Below, piece after piece: positions 17,687 through 26,494 of a DNA stretch of 64,000 nucleotides (position 1 is the stretch's first letter; each line of letters starts with the position of its first letter). The notes under the pieces were generated by a model, which ran no database searches, was not told where the DNA came from, and saw only the letters and a list, made by a program, of their open reading frames with translations. The stretch spans positions 582,075 through 646,074 of the forward strand of contig NZ_JAOEFX010000002.1 in NCBI RefSeq assembly GCF_025421775.1. Reading direction: 5' to 3'. Source of the stretch: Paenarthrobacter aurescens. GTDB taxonomy: Bacteria > Actinomycetota > Actinomycetes > Actinomycetales > Micrococcaceae. Made by a program: the position numbers and the translations under genes.

Positions 17687-19122
17687 CCGAGCCCCTGGGC
17701 AATGCAAACCTTCCGGCACAGATGGCCGGGAAACGGATACTCGTCCTGAACTGGCGGGACATCAGACATTCACAAGCCGGCGGGGCCGAGCAATATATGC
17801 ATGAAATCTCGCGTCGCTGGGTGGACTGGGGTGCCGAAGTGACGTGGTTCACTGGCCGCGAAGACCATCAGCCCGCCGGGGACCTTATTGATGGAATTCG
17901 AATAGTCCGCTCCGGCGGCCCGTTATCCCTCTACGGAAAAGCCGCCCTCAAGATGTTGAGCGCCCGCAGGCGGTTCGATGCCGTGGTTGATTGCCAAAAC
18001 GGGATTCCGTTCTTTTCGCCCCTCTTTTTGCCGCGGGAAATGCCGATCGTCCAATTGATCCACCATGTTCACCAGGAACAATTCCGTACCCGCTTTTCGG
18101 CTCCGATGGCCGCCGTGGGACGCTTCCTCGAAGGCACTGGCGCGAAGGCAGTCTATGGACGCAGGGCCATTGCAGCAGTGTCTCCTTCCACCCGGCTGGA
18201 GTTGCGCAAGTTGGGATTCCCCGGAGCCATCCACGTGGTGCCGAACGGAACCATCGACGTACCGCAAACCGTAGGGCCCCGCGATCCTGAGCCGACCGTC
18301 GTCGTCGTGAGTCGATTGGTGCCGCACAAGCGGCTGGATCTCTTGCTGGGCCAGTTTGCCATTGCCGCGAACAGCGTACCCAAACTTCGGCTGGAAATCG
18401 TGGGAGATGGTCCCGAGCGTCCGCGGCTGCAACAGCTCGCCATGGACCTGGGCCTCGACGACATCGTGACGTTCCACGGCTATCAACCCAACCATGTCCG
18501 CAACAGCTTGCTGAACAGGGCCTGGCTCACTGTCTCAACGTCGGCCTCGGAAGGTTGGGGTTGCTCGGTGATTGAGGCAGCAGCCTGGGGTGTTCCCTGC
18601 CTGGCCTTGCGCGTCCCGGGCATCCGCGACTCGGTTGTGGACGGGAGCACAGGGTGGCTTGTGGACGCTGCACGTGAGTTCGGCCCCGCCTTGGTGGCCG
18701 CCCTCGAGACCCTGTCCGAACAGCGCGCGGCAGGGGAGATGTCGGCCAGATGCCAGGACTGGGCCCGTTGCTTCACCTGGGACCGCAGCGCCGCGCTTCT
18801 CGCAGGAGTACTGCTGGAAGAGGAAGCCTTGCGTCGCGAAGGCATCGAGACAAGTGTTGCGTCTTCGGACATGTCCACTTTGGTGCACTTCGACATGCCG
18901 GCCGGTACAACACTGGATGCCATCCTGCGGCCAACCGACGAAGCAGTGGAAAACCAAGGGCGGGTGTCAGTGCTGATGAAGGGCAGGGACGAATTCGAGG
19001 CCTTCGCTGTCATGAGGCGCATAGGAGTTGTCTCGGCAGAACTCAGCGCCGTCGGCCGCAGCACGCTCCTGGCCGGTCCTGGAAGCACTTTCACGCACAC
19101 CGACGCCGTTGAGGGCATGTAG
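17683..19122 (+). CDS. Family 4 glycosyltransferase with C-terminal extension
   Basis: A GT-B retaining glycosyltransferase of 479 residues. The N-terminal domain has RDIRHSQAGGAEQYMHEI, typical of GT4 mannosyl/glucosyl transferases. The C-terminal domain has VVVVSRLVPHKRLDLLL, VGDGPERPRLQQL and the nucleotide-sugar site STSASEGWGCSVIEAAA with its EX7E pattern. After about residue 385 there is a tail of some 95 residues ending DAVEGM that is not part of the fold. GTG 17683 overlaps the stop of the GT2 gene by 4 nt, so the genes are translationally coupled. It probably extends a surface glycan on the cytoplasmic face. Confidence 0.87.
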   Translation: MTEPLGNANLPAQMAGKRILVLNWRDIRHSQAGGAEQYMHEISRRWVDWGAEVTWFTGREDHQPAGDLIDGIRIVRSGGPLSLYGKAALKMLSARRRFDAVVDCQNGIPFFSPLFLPREMPIVQLIHHVHQEQFRTRFSAPMAAVGRFLEGTGAKAVYGRRAIAAVSPSTRLELRKLGFPGAIHVVPNGTIDVPQTVGPRDPEPTVVVVSRLVPHKRLDLLLGQFAIAANSVPKLRLEIVGDGPERPRLQQLAMDLGLDDIVTFHGYQPNHVRNSLLNRAWLTVSTSASEGWGCSVIEAAAWGVPCLALRVPGIRDSVVDGSTGWLVDAAREFGPALVAALETLSEQRAAGEMSARCQDWARCFTWDRSAALLAGVLLEEEALRREGIETSVASSDMSTLVHFDMPAGTTLDAILRPTDEAVENQGRVSVLMKGRDEFEAFAVMRRIGVVSAELSAVGRSTLLAGPGSTFTHTDAVEGM

Positions 19123-19158
19123 CAGGCACCATTCCGTGGGGGAAATCGAGGGGGAACC

Positions 19159-22100
19159 ATGACTGACACTTTGCGCGCGCCCGACCGGAGGGCGGCCGTC
19201 ACCGGAACGATCGGTGACCGGCTGGAGTCCTCGCCGCAACCCAGGAACGACGCAGGAGCCAACGTAGCCGAAAACAGCGGCTTCCTGTCCGTCTCCGCCG
19301 GAGTGGTGGGTGTTGTCAGCTACGCCTGCACACTGCTCATGGCCAACATGCTGGGGACTGTGGACTACACACAGTTCGCGGCAGGGGCAATGCTCCTGGG
19401 CGTCGTGGGGATCGTGGCCTCCGCACTCGTTCCCCTGCCCTTGTCCCACTTTGTGGCTGTCCACCCTGCAGGTTCGGAGGGGCGAAGGGACGGCATGGCA
19501 TTCTCGGTGTTCGTCTCCTTCATCGCGGGTATTGCGGCTGCGTTGATAACCGGGGCGCTGACTCTGGCTTTTGCGACGCCGGCACTCGCCGCTGCCGTAG
19601 CGCTTGGTTCGCTGGCCATCTTCGTGATGGCGGCGCCGTCGGGTTGGCTGCAGGGTGAGCTGCGTTTCAAGTGGTACGCCCTGACAACCATCGGCGAGGT
19701 ACTCCTCCGGCTTGGCTTCAGTCTCCTGGTTGTTGTGCTTGCCTGGGGTGCCGTGGGTGCGATCCTTGGATTTGCCTTGGGGGCGCTTGCGCTGGTGGTT
19801 GTTCCGTGGTCCTTCTACCGCGATCTCACATGGCGCCCCGGCGTCCTCCGGCAGAGATGGCGGTGGGCTGAGACCAGTGACATCGCCTCTGTCCTGTGCG
19901 TGGTCTCCGTTCTTGTGGGCGTCGATGTGGTGGTGGTGGCATTCCTGGACGAAGGATCGGCCGCCGCGGGATTCCAGGCCCTTGCCACCATTGCGAAGGG
20001 TCCGGTCTATGTAGCTGCGGGCACCGCCTTGGTTGCGTTTCCTTTGCTGCGCAGCCCGGGAATCAACGTTCGCCAGGTCCTCGGTGCAGCGTTCGCTTCG
20101 TTCAGTCAACTCGCTGTGGTGGCCTTCGCCATCATTGCCACTGCGCCCCATGCTCTCGCCGGCCTGATCATTCCGGAGAAGTATCACGGATCCCTTGAAC
20201 TCCTTCCGTGGCTTGCTGCCGCCGGATTGGGCTACGCCGTTCTCACCGTCCTTGCAACCATCCTGCTCGCGTTGCGGGCTTACCGACGCTGCCAGCTTGG
20301 CCTTGCCTGCGCCTGCCTCCTGGTGGTGGCCGGGCTCTGGACCGGTTGGCAGCTCGCTGCTGTCAGCGGCCTTGCCATGGGGTCGGCCATCGGTGCGGTC
20401 ACTGCGGCCGTGGTAATGACACTCATTTCAGGGCCTGTCCTCACGGACATTGGACCGGTGCAGGGCGCCGGACGGTTCGTGGCCGGCGCCGCCGCGCTCC
20501 TGCTGGTCCTTGCCGTGTCCGGCCAACTCCAGCCCATCGTGTGGCTGGTCCTCGCGACCATCAGCGGGCTGGCTGTGCTGGCCCATCAGCGCGGTTTGTT
20601 GCCGCGAACGCTGGGCATTGGGCCCTTTCGACGGCGGTTCGGGGCGCGTTCCCGGACTGGCCGGCGATCCGCGTCCCAGGAGCCGTTCAGGAGCGTGCTG
20701 GCAGCAACCATGGTCCGGGTGGTTTCCAGTCCGGCGGCAATCTTCGCTGCCGTGTCCGCTGCTGCCTTTGGGGTGCGGGCCTTTGGCCTGGAGCGCGGCT
20801 TTGAGATGTGGGTGGACGAGTTGCTCTACGTCCGTCTGGGCGAGTCACTGACGACAGGCCAGGTTCCTACCTTGCCGGACGGCCCGTTCTTCCTGCACCC
20901 ACCGGGCTTCTTCCTACTGGAGGCCGGCGTCATCAAGGTCTTCGGCATCTCGGGTGACATCGTGGAAGTGGTCCTGCAACTTCGCTGGCTCAACGCCGCA
21001 CTGGGAGCCCTCACCGTGGGCTTGGGATTCCTCTTGGTCAGGAAGCTGGCCAACACCACGGCGGCCTGGCTCACCGCGGTGGTCCTGGCCTTTGAACCCT
21101 TCATCCTGCGCAACAACAGCCACGCGTTCCTGGAGACCGCGGCCATGGCCTTCGTGCTTGGGGGATTCCTCGTCCTGACGTGCACGCGCCAACCAACCGG
21201 GAAGTTGCCCGCCGTCCTGAGACTGGTCGGGGCTGGACTTCTGCTGGGATACGCCGTCCTGTGCAAGGACTTTTTCATCATCTGCACTGTCGGCCCGGTG
21301 GTGGCAGCCGTGATCTGGAAGAGGACCCTTCCGTGGCGGCAGGCCGCCGTCGTGGTTCTTGCAGCGGCCGTGCCGTATGCGACGTACCTGGCCGTTGCGG
21401 CGTCGCAGGCGCACCTTCCCGACTGGATCGAGGCGAAGACCAGTGGGTTGCTGCGGGCATCGGGACTGGAAAAGAGTACTGGCTTCACCGCAGAAGGTTC
21501 ACCGGACATCGTCACCAGGTTGATCGAACAGAGCGGGCACTTTGGCACCAGCTATCTACTGCTGGCCCTGTGCCCCTTGGCCGGTGCGATGCTGTGCTTC
21601 AGCCACCGGGCAGACCGGCGACTGATTGGTCTTGCCGGCCTCGCTTTGGGCGCTGCCGGGGCTTACAGTGCCGCGTTTGGCACCTTCGAGGAACAGTACG
21701 GCTATGGCGTCATGATCGCAGGGGTACTGTGTTCGGTCCTTGTGGTGGTTGAGCTCCGGGAGCGGTGGGTGCGGGGGCGGACGTTCCTGGCCGTCGCCAG
21801 CCTGTGCTTCGTGGCCTTGACCGTGGTACTGGGCGTGCGGACCGCACTGACGGTGGACGACGGCTTTGTCCAGGTCAAGGAGTGGGTGAAAACCAACCTC
21901 CCGCAGGAGGCCCGGGTAAGTGTCACCAACAGCACGGGTGAGTTCGCTTTTGCCGACGATCCACGATTTGGAGTGTGGCCCTCTGCGCCCCTGATGCAGG
22001 ATGCCGGGGCCAGCTACATCCTGACGCAGTCACACCCCACAAGCCAGGGCTACGGCTACGCGAGGCCCGAGATGCTGACATGGCTCAAGGAACACGCAAC

Positions 22101-22230
22101 ACCCGTGTTCAGCGCCGAGGGACCCACCAACGGCTCCACCACGCTCTGGTTTGTGGCACCCGCTGAACTGAGCACGGGAGCTGCCAATGGAACGGGCATG
22201 CCGTCCAAAACGTACGAGACAGAACGGTAG
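19159..22230 (+). CDS. Fusion of a MOP-type polysaccharide flippase with a GT-C glycosyltransferase
   Basis: A 1023-residue membrane protein in two parts. Residues about 35-480 form a 12-helix flippase-like module (LMANMLGTVDYTQFAAGAML, many glycine/alanine-rich helices). Residues about 515-1010 form a GT39/PMT-like GT-C module, with the first-loop acidic motif MWVDELLY (D553-E554), FFLHPPGFFLL, a long chain of helices and a C-terminal extracytoplasmic domain. The two functions, moving a lipid-linked glycan across the membrane and transferring a lipid-phosphate sugar outside, are normally separate proteins. ATG 19159 has GAGGGGG upstream. No frameshift or internal stop is seen. The GT2 gene upstream could supply the sugar donor. 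Confidence 0.82.
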   Translation: MTDTLRAPDRRAAVTGTIGDRLESSPQPRNDAGANVAENSGFLSVSAGVVGVVSYACTLLMANMLGTVDYTQFAAGAMLLGVVGIVASALVPLPLSHFVAVHPAGSEGRRDGMAFSVFVSFIAGIAAALITGALTLAFATPALAAAVALGSLAIFVMAAPSGWLQGELRFKWYALTTIGEVLLRLGFSLLVVVLAWGAVGAILGFALGALALVVVPWSFYRDLTWRPGVLRQRWRWAETSDIASVLCVVSVLVGVDVVVVAFLDEGSAAAGFQALATIAKGPVYVAAGTALVAFPLLRSPGINVRQVLGAAFASFSQLAVVAFAIIATAPHALAGLIIPEKYHGSLELLPWLAAAGLGYAVLTVLATILLALRAYRRCQLGLACACLLVVAGLWTGWQLAAVSGLAMGSAIGAVTAAVVMTLISGPVLTDIGPVQGAGRFVAGAAALLLVLAVSGQLQPIVWLVLATISGLAVLAHQRGLLPRTLGIGPFRRRFGARSRTGRRSASQEPFRSVLAATMVRVVSSPAAIFAAVSAAAFGVRAFGLERGFEMWVDELLYVRLGESLTTGQVPTLPDGPFFLHPPGFFLLEAGVIKVFGISGDIVEVVLQLRWLNAALGALTVGLGFLLVRKLANTTAAWLTAVVLAFEPFILRNNSHAFLETAAMAFVLGGFLVLTCTRQPTGKLPAVLRLVGAGLLLGYAVLCKDFFIICTVGPVVAAVIWKRTLPWRQAAVVVLAAAVPYATYLAVAASQAHLPDWIEAKTSGLLRASGLEKSTGFTAEGSPDIVTRLIEQSGHFGTSYLLLALCPLAGAMLCFSHRADRRLIGLAGLALGAAGAYSAAFGTFEEQYGYGVMIAGVLCSVLVVVELRERWVRGRTFLAVASLCFVALTVVLGVRTALTVDDGFVQVKEWVKTNLPQEARVSVTNSTGEFAFADDPRFGVWPSAPLMQDAGASYILTQSHPTSQGYGYARPEMLTWLKEHATPVFSAEGPTNGSTTLWFVAPAELSTGAANGTGMPSKTYETER

Positions 22231-22233
22231 CCC

Positions 22234-23379
22234 ATGAGAATCCTGCATCTCGGTTTTGAAGATCCCCGTATGCCCGGCGCGGGCGGGGGATCGGTAAGGA
22301 CCCACCAGACCGACCGCCGCTTGGCGGCCAACGGCTTCCGGATCACGGTGCTCACCACCAGGTATCCAGGCTGGCAGGAGCGGCTTCAGGACGGCGTGCA
22401 CTATGTTCCCATAGGCGTTGGCCAAGGCAACACCCGCCTGGGCCGACTGCTGGGCTACGTTTTTCGCTTGCCGTTCGAAGTCCGTAAACGCCGGGAGGCC
22501 GCCGATCTGGTGGTGGAAGACTTCTTCGCCCCGTTCTCCACCATGGCCGCGCCGCTATGGACCAAAAAACCAACCGTTGGCGTGGTTCAGTGGCTGCACG
22601 CCCGTGACAAAGCGCGACAATACAAGCTCCCCCTGCACTGGGTGGAGAGGTTTGGCGTCCGGCATCACCAGCGGGCCATCGCCGTCTCGCAAGGAATTTC
22701 GGACCGCCTGACGGCCATGAATCCGGATATGCACGTGGACGTGATCGGAAACGGCGTGGATCCTGCGGCCTGGAAACCGGCGCCGAAGGTTGGCCAGGAC
22801 ATTCTGTGCCTTGGCCGGCTGGAGTTCACGGGCAAGGGCCTGGACCTCCTGCTGGCGGCCTGGGCACAATGCTGCCAGCGAATCGACGGGAACTTGTTGA
22901 TTGCGGGAACCGGCCCGGACGAAGCGATATTGCGTGCAGCCATCGAAGACGCCGGCCTCTCTGACCGCGTATCGCTCCTCGGCTGGCTGTCCGGGGACGC
23001 CAAGTTCCAGGCACTCAGTGATGCGCGGTTGGTGGTGGTTCCCTCCCGGCAGGAAACCTTCGGCCTGGTGGCCATCGAAGCGCTCGCTACCGGTACACCG
23101 GTGATCGCCTTCAACATCCCGTGCCTGGGGGAGATCGTTCCGGACGGTGCCGGGTGGTTGGTGGACGCGTTCGACGTCGGAGCCCTCGCCAATGAAATGG
23201 AGGTCCGGTACGCCCAACCGGGACTGGAGTCGGTTGGAGCGGAGGGACGGGCTTTCGCGGCCGGCTACAACTGGGACCGCTTGGCGGCGTTGCAGGCTGA
23301 GGCATATCGCGCCGCAGTGAGCGGTCCCACTTCGGTTGTCACTGGGGGAGAAACCCTCACTCAGCGCTCGGTTGTTTAG
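22234..23379 (+). CDS. Family 4 glycosyltransferase
   Basis: A GT-B enzyme of 381 residues. MRILHLGFEDPRMPGAGGGS opens the acceptor domain; a glycine-rich loop is followed by VIGNGVDPAAWKP, LCLGRLEFTGKGLDLLLAAW, IAGTGPDEAILRA and VVPSRQETFGLVAIEALA, the donor-binding EX7E region. Family members use UDP- or GDP-activated sugars with retention. The start is 3 bp after the stop of the flippase/GT-C gene, so it belongs to the same operon. The exact linkage is unknown. Confidence 0.88.
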   Translation: MRILHLGFEDPRMPGAGGGSVRTHQTDRRLAANGFRITVLTTRYPGWQERLQDGVHYVPIGVGQGNTRLGRLLGYVFRLPFEVRKRREAADLVVEDFFAPFSTMAAPLWTKKPTVGVVQWLHARDKARQYKLPLHWVERFGVRHHQRAIAVSQGISDRLTAMNPDMHVDVIGNGVDPAAWKPAPKVGQDILCLGRLEFTGKGLDLLLAAWAQCCQRIDGNLLIAGTGPDEAILRAAIEDAGLSDRVSLLGWLSGDAKFQALSDARLVVVPSRQETFGLVAIEALATGTPVIAFNIPCLGEIVPDGAGWLVDAFDVGALANEMEVRYAQPGLESVGAEGRAFAAGYNWDRLAALQAEAYRAAVSGPTSVVTGGETLTQRSVV

Positions 23380-23391
23380 GAAGGTATTGCG

Positions 23392-24180
23392 TTGTTCCAT
23401 CAATCCAGAATCGATCGATCCCTGGCCGGCGATGCGCCGTGGCTGTTTCTCTCACCGCACCTCGACGACGCCGTCCTGTCCTGTGGTGCGCTCATGGAGG
23501 CCCAGGCCCAGGGCCGCGAGGTGATCGTGGCAACGCTGTTCACGGAAGCTTCGCCCGGGCCGCACACGCGGGCCGCGAAGTCCTTCATGAACCAATGCGC
23601 CGTCAAGGATGCCGGGCATTTGTTTGCCGCCCGTCAGGCCGAAGACAAAGCAGTGCTGGAGGACATGGGCATTCAAGCGATCCATATGGGAGCCGTGGAC
23701 GCTTTGTTTCGCCGCCGTGCACCCAGACTTGGCAGCAGTGCATGGGACAGGCTTCTCCCCGAAATAACGCACCGGTACCCCACCTACAGGTTCGACATAG
23801 CGATAGGACGGATCGCGCGGGGAGACCGCAGGCTCATCGGGCAACTCCGCACCGACGTTGCTGCCTTGATGGGACTGACCGGGGCCGAACTGCTTTTCTG
23901 CCCCGTGGGAGTAGGCAAGCACGTAGACCACCTCATCACCCGGGAAGCCGGCGTGGCCCATCCGGAGAACCTGGTGCTGTACTCGGATTTCCCCTACGAC
24001 CTGGAGGCAGAACCGGACGCATCACGGTTGGAGCAGATGGGGTATGTCCCGTGGAACTGGGATCAGGGCCTCGCCGCCAAGCCTCCCAGAATCCGGCAGT
24101 ATGGCACTCAGGCCGATGCGCTCTTCCCAACAGGCGATATTCCGGTGAAGGCGGAGACCTACTTCGTACCGGCTTCTTGA
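23392..24180 (+). CDS. PIG-L/LmbE-family deacetylase
   Basis: A zinc-dependent N-deacetylase of 262 residues. The metal motif is PHLDDAVLSCG (H23, D25, D26) and a third ligand is the histidine in GVGKHVDHLITR. Family members deacetylate N-acetylglucosamine-containing lipids, mycothiol precursors or nascent glycans. It lacks the extra MshB sequence features, and its place as last gene of a glycan operon favours a role in modifying that glycan. TTG 23392 is chosen because AGGAAGG at 23378-23384 sits 7 nt upstream. It is convergent with the beta-helix gene. Confidence 0.85.
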   Translation: MFHQSRIDRSLAGDAPWLFLSPHLDDAVLSCGALMEAQAQGREVIVATLFTEASPGPHTRAAKSFMNQCAVKDAGHLFAARQAEDKAVLEDMGIQAIHMGAVDALFRRRAPRLGSSAWDRLLPEITHRYPTYRFDIAIGRIARGDRRLIGQLRTDVAALMGLTGAELLFCPVGVGKHVDHLITREAGVAHPENLVLYSDFPYDLEAEPDASRLEQMGYVPWNWDQGLAAKPPRIRQYGTQADALFPTGDIPVKAETYFVPAS

Positions 24181-24201
24181 CCAACTGGCAGGTGGCCGCG
24201 G

Positions 24202-25305
24202 TCAGCAGCCCTCGCGGTTATTCGACACGGCGTTGCCCGGAGCATCCGTCAGCTTCATTGCCCCGCTCTGGCAGAAGACGTTGTCCGTCACTGTGATGTT
24301 CCTCAGGTCGCCCTGGAAATCCAGCCACAGACCCGGTGTGTCAGTGATGGAGTTGTTCTTCACCACGATGTCGCGCACCGCAGCGTTGCCGTCGTAGTAT
24401 CCGATCTTGACGCCGTTGGGAGACCCCCAGAACCGGTTGTCCTCCACAGTGATGTTGTAGATCTCATGCTTTCCAACTGCAAGCTGCATCCCGGAACCGT
24501 GCGATCCGCCACGTACCTTGTTGTTCTTGTACGTGACGTCGTATACCGACGCTCCAATGGTTTGCGCGACGAGTCCGTCGTCGCCGTCGTCACCCTGGCG
24601 CTGGTCGATGGTGTTGCCCTCCACCATTCCGCCGTGTGAGTCGGTGATGTGGATGCCGTCCAATTGATCGTATTTGCCGCTACTGGTCACCAAGGTGTCA
24701 TTGTTGCGAATACAGAAGTTACTGCTGGCGACTACCGCGATGGAGTAAGTAAAGGGATTCCGTGTGTGGACGTCCTCCACCAAGGCATTGGTGGTGTGGC
24801 GCACGTCCACCAGGTATTCGGTCAGGCGCCCTGAGGCGTTGCCGTCCAGCTCGTCACCGCTCTGATCGGCAGTGAGGTGGGAGATGGTGACGTTCTGCGC
24901 GCCGTTGGTGGTGATCAGCGGGTGCCCGCCGAAGGGTCCTTTGGTTTCCAGGAACCCGGGCCCCGCTTTCAGCACGGTGGCCGGCCCTGCTCCTTTGACT
25001 GAGACGTTGCTTTTGACGATCAACGGACGCCCCAGCGTGAACGTTCCCTCCGGCAGTTCGACGATGCCGCCACCGTCCTTGGAAGCGGCGTCGATGAGTT
25101 GCTGGAGGGACTTGGAGGTGTCCTCCGGGTCCAGATAGCGGTTGACTGTGAATTTCTTGACGTGGGTGGCCTGGCTGCCCGGAGCGCTGCAGTACGACGG
25201 TTTCGCGTCGACGGCGTCGGGTTTCGCCGCAACGACGGCCACGCCGAGGCCTGCCGCGGCCAATGCCACAACCAGCAACGCAACCTTGGGGACCGCCGAT
25301 TTCAT
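24202..25305 (-). CDS. Exported right-handed parallel beta-helix protein
   Basis: A 367-residue protein with a signal peptide (MKSAVPKVALLVVALAAAG, cleavage near residue 33). Then come LIDAASKDGGGIVELPEGTF, a typical pectate-lyase-like N-cap, and repeating short strands such as NVTISHLTADQSG, NALVEDVHTRN, YNITVEDNRFWGS and RDIVVKNNSITDT. The fold is that of polysaccharide lyases, epimerases and tailspike hydrolases. A disulfide between the two terminal cysteines is possible. It faces the glycan operon and may act on that exported polysaccharide; catalytic residues cannot be assigned. The N-terminal lysine and hydrophobic core argue for Sec export. Confidence 0.8.
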   Translation of the reverse strand: MKSAVPKVALLVVALAAAGLGVAVVAAKPDAVDAKPSYCSAPGSQATHVKKFTVNRYLDPEDTSKSLQQLIDAASKDGGGIVELPEGTFTLGRPLIVKSNVSVKGAGPATVLKAGPGFLETKGPFGGHPLITTNGAQNVTISHLTADQSGDELDGNASGRLTEYLVDVRHTTNALVEDVHTRNPFTYSIAVVASSNFCIRNNDTLVTSSGKYDQLDGIHITDSHGGMVEGNTIDQRQGDDGDDGLVAQTIGASVYDVTYKNNKVRGGSHGSGMQLAVGKHEIYNITVEDNRFWGSPNGVKIGYYDGNAAVRDIVVKNNSITDTPGLWLDFQGDLRNITVTDNVFCQSGAMKLTDAPGNAVSNNREGC

Positions 25306-25345
25306 GGCAACACCCTATCCTGCGCGGGTTTCCAGCGGGTTAAAA

Positions 25346-25379
25346 GGAAACGGCCCAGGCGGCAGCCTGAACCGTTTCC
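25346..25379 (-). terminator. Intrinsic terminator
   Basis: GGAAACGG at 25346-25353 pairs with CCGTTTCC at 25372-25379, and the inner CAGGC (25356-25360) pairs with GCCTG (25365-25369) around the loop GGCA. On the minus strand it is followed by TTTTAA. It lies 16 bp past the stop of the 75-residue membrane protein. Confidence 0.85.
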
Positions 25380-25394
25380 CGACATGTGAAGGAT

Positions 25395-25622
25395 TTAGCT
25401 TTCGCCCGCGGAATCAGAGCGGCCAAGAATGGTCTGCGGGATCCAGAAAGCGAGGGCAAACAGGCCCAGGCAGACGGCCATCGGCCACGGGTTCTCGAGG
25501 CTCAGGAAGGACAGCGAGTAGATGGCGCCCAGGAAGAGCACGATCATGACCACGAACAGCACAATGCTTGTGCCCAGGTTGTTCTCACGTTCAATGGGGG
25601 CGCTTGTTGCGTTCTTGGACAT
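25395..25622 (-). CDS. Small membrane protein, unknown function
   Basis: A 75-residue protein with a polar N-terminus (MSKNATSAPIERENNLG) and two hydrophobic helices. The first is about residues 18-38 and the second about 47-66, separated by SLENPWP. The C-terminus is short and polar (GRSDSAGES). I do not recognise the family. The ATG at 25622 has a GAGGAGGAA-like ribosome site upstream (25627-25635 region). It follows deoC by 53 bp on the same strand and ends in a strong terminator, so it may share the deoC transcript. Confidence 0.7.
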   Translation of the reverse strand: MSKNATSAPIERENNLGTSIVLFVVMIVLFLGAIYSLSFLSLENPWPMAVCLGLFALAFWIPQTILGRSDSAGES

Positions 25623-25675
25623 TCGTTCCTCCTCGGCCCCGCGGGGCTCAAAAATCTCTGGCGGTTGCGGAAGCC

Positions 25676-26368
25676 TCAGTAGGCAGATGAACCTTGTTCA
25701 CCCTTGACGATGGCAATTCCGGAACTCGCTCCGATACGTGTTGCACCAGCAGCAATCATAGCCTGTGCATCGGCGAGGGAACGCACTCCACCGGAGGCCT
25801 TGACGCCCAAGTCCGGTCCAACGGTCTTGCGCATCAATGCAACGTCTTCTGCTGTGGCGCCGCCGCCGTTGAATCCGGTGGACGTCTTCACGAAGTCCGC
25901 CCCTGCTTCCACGGCTGCCTGGCACGCGATGACCTTCTGCTCATCGGTCAACATTGACGTCTCGATGATGACCTTCAGGATGGCCTCGCCGGCGTGGACT
26001 GTCTCGGCCACGGCCTTGATGTCGTCCACCAGGGCACCCTTGTCGTTGGCGCGGGCGGAGGCCATGTTGATCACCATGTCGATCTCGTCCGCTCCATCAA
26101 GCACAGCTCCGCGTGCTTCGAAGGACTTGACGTCGCTGGGTGTGGCACCCAGGGGGAAGCCGATCACCGAGCACGTCAGCACACCGGAACCTTTGAGGGC
26201 CTTGGTGACGGTTTTGACCCAGACCGGGTTCACGCACACTGATTTGAACTGGTATTCGATGGCTTCGGCGCACACTTTGAGGACGTCGGCCTCGCTGGCC
26301 TCCGGCTTCAACAGGGTGTGGTCGATGTAGGAGGCGATGTTCGCAGGGGCGACGGCTTGGTTGCTCAT
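25676..26368 (-). CDS. deoC: Deoxyribose-phosphate aldolase DeoC
   Basis: A 230-residue class I aldolase that splits 2-deoxyribose 5-phosphate into glyceraldehyde 3-phosphate and acetaldehyde in nucleoside breakdown. [10 protein letters not shown] opens the barrel, and the Schiff-base lysine is K161 in [15 protein letters not shown]. The second catalytic lysine is K190 in GVKASGGVR, and DEIDMVINM carries the conserved aspartate. ATG 26368 follows GGAAGG by 5 nt; a longer GTG form from 26419 lacks a ribosome site and adds an arginine/proline-rich leader. Purine nucleoside phosphorylase and a phosphosugar mutase, pathway partners, lie 22-28 kb away. Confidence 0.95.
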   Translation of the reverse strand: MSNQAVAPANIASYIDHTLLKPEASEADVLKVCAEAIEYQFKSVCVNPVWVKTVTKALKGSGVLTCSVIGFPLGATPSDVKSFEARGAVLDGADEIDMVINMASARANDKGALVDDIKAVAETVHAGEAILKVIIETSMLTDEQKVIACQAAVEAGADFVKTSTGFNGGGATAEDVALMRKTVGPDLGVKASGGVRSLADAQAMIAAGATRIGASSGIAIVKGEQGSSAY

Positions 26369-26494
26369 GGGATCCTTCCGTGCTGGGCGTGGCCGGCCCG
26401 GTGGCCGCAGGGTTGTCACTGCCCGTCAAAGGACCATCTTGCCACATGGGCTGAGGGCTTTTGGGGTTTGTCCACATAGGCAAAGTCAGGCCTG

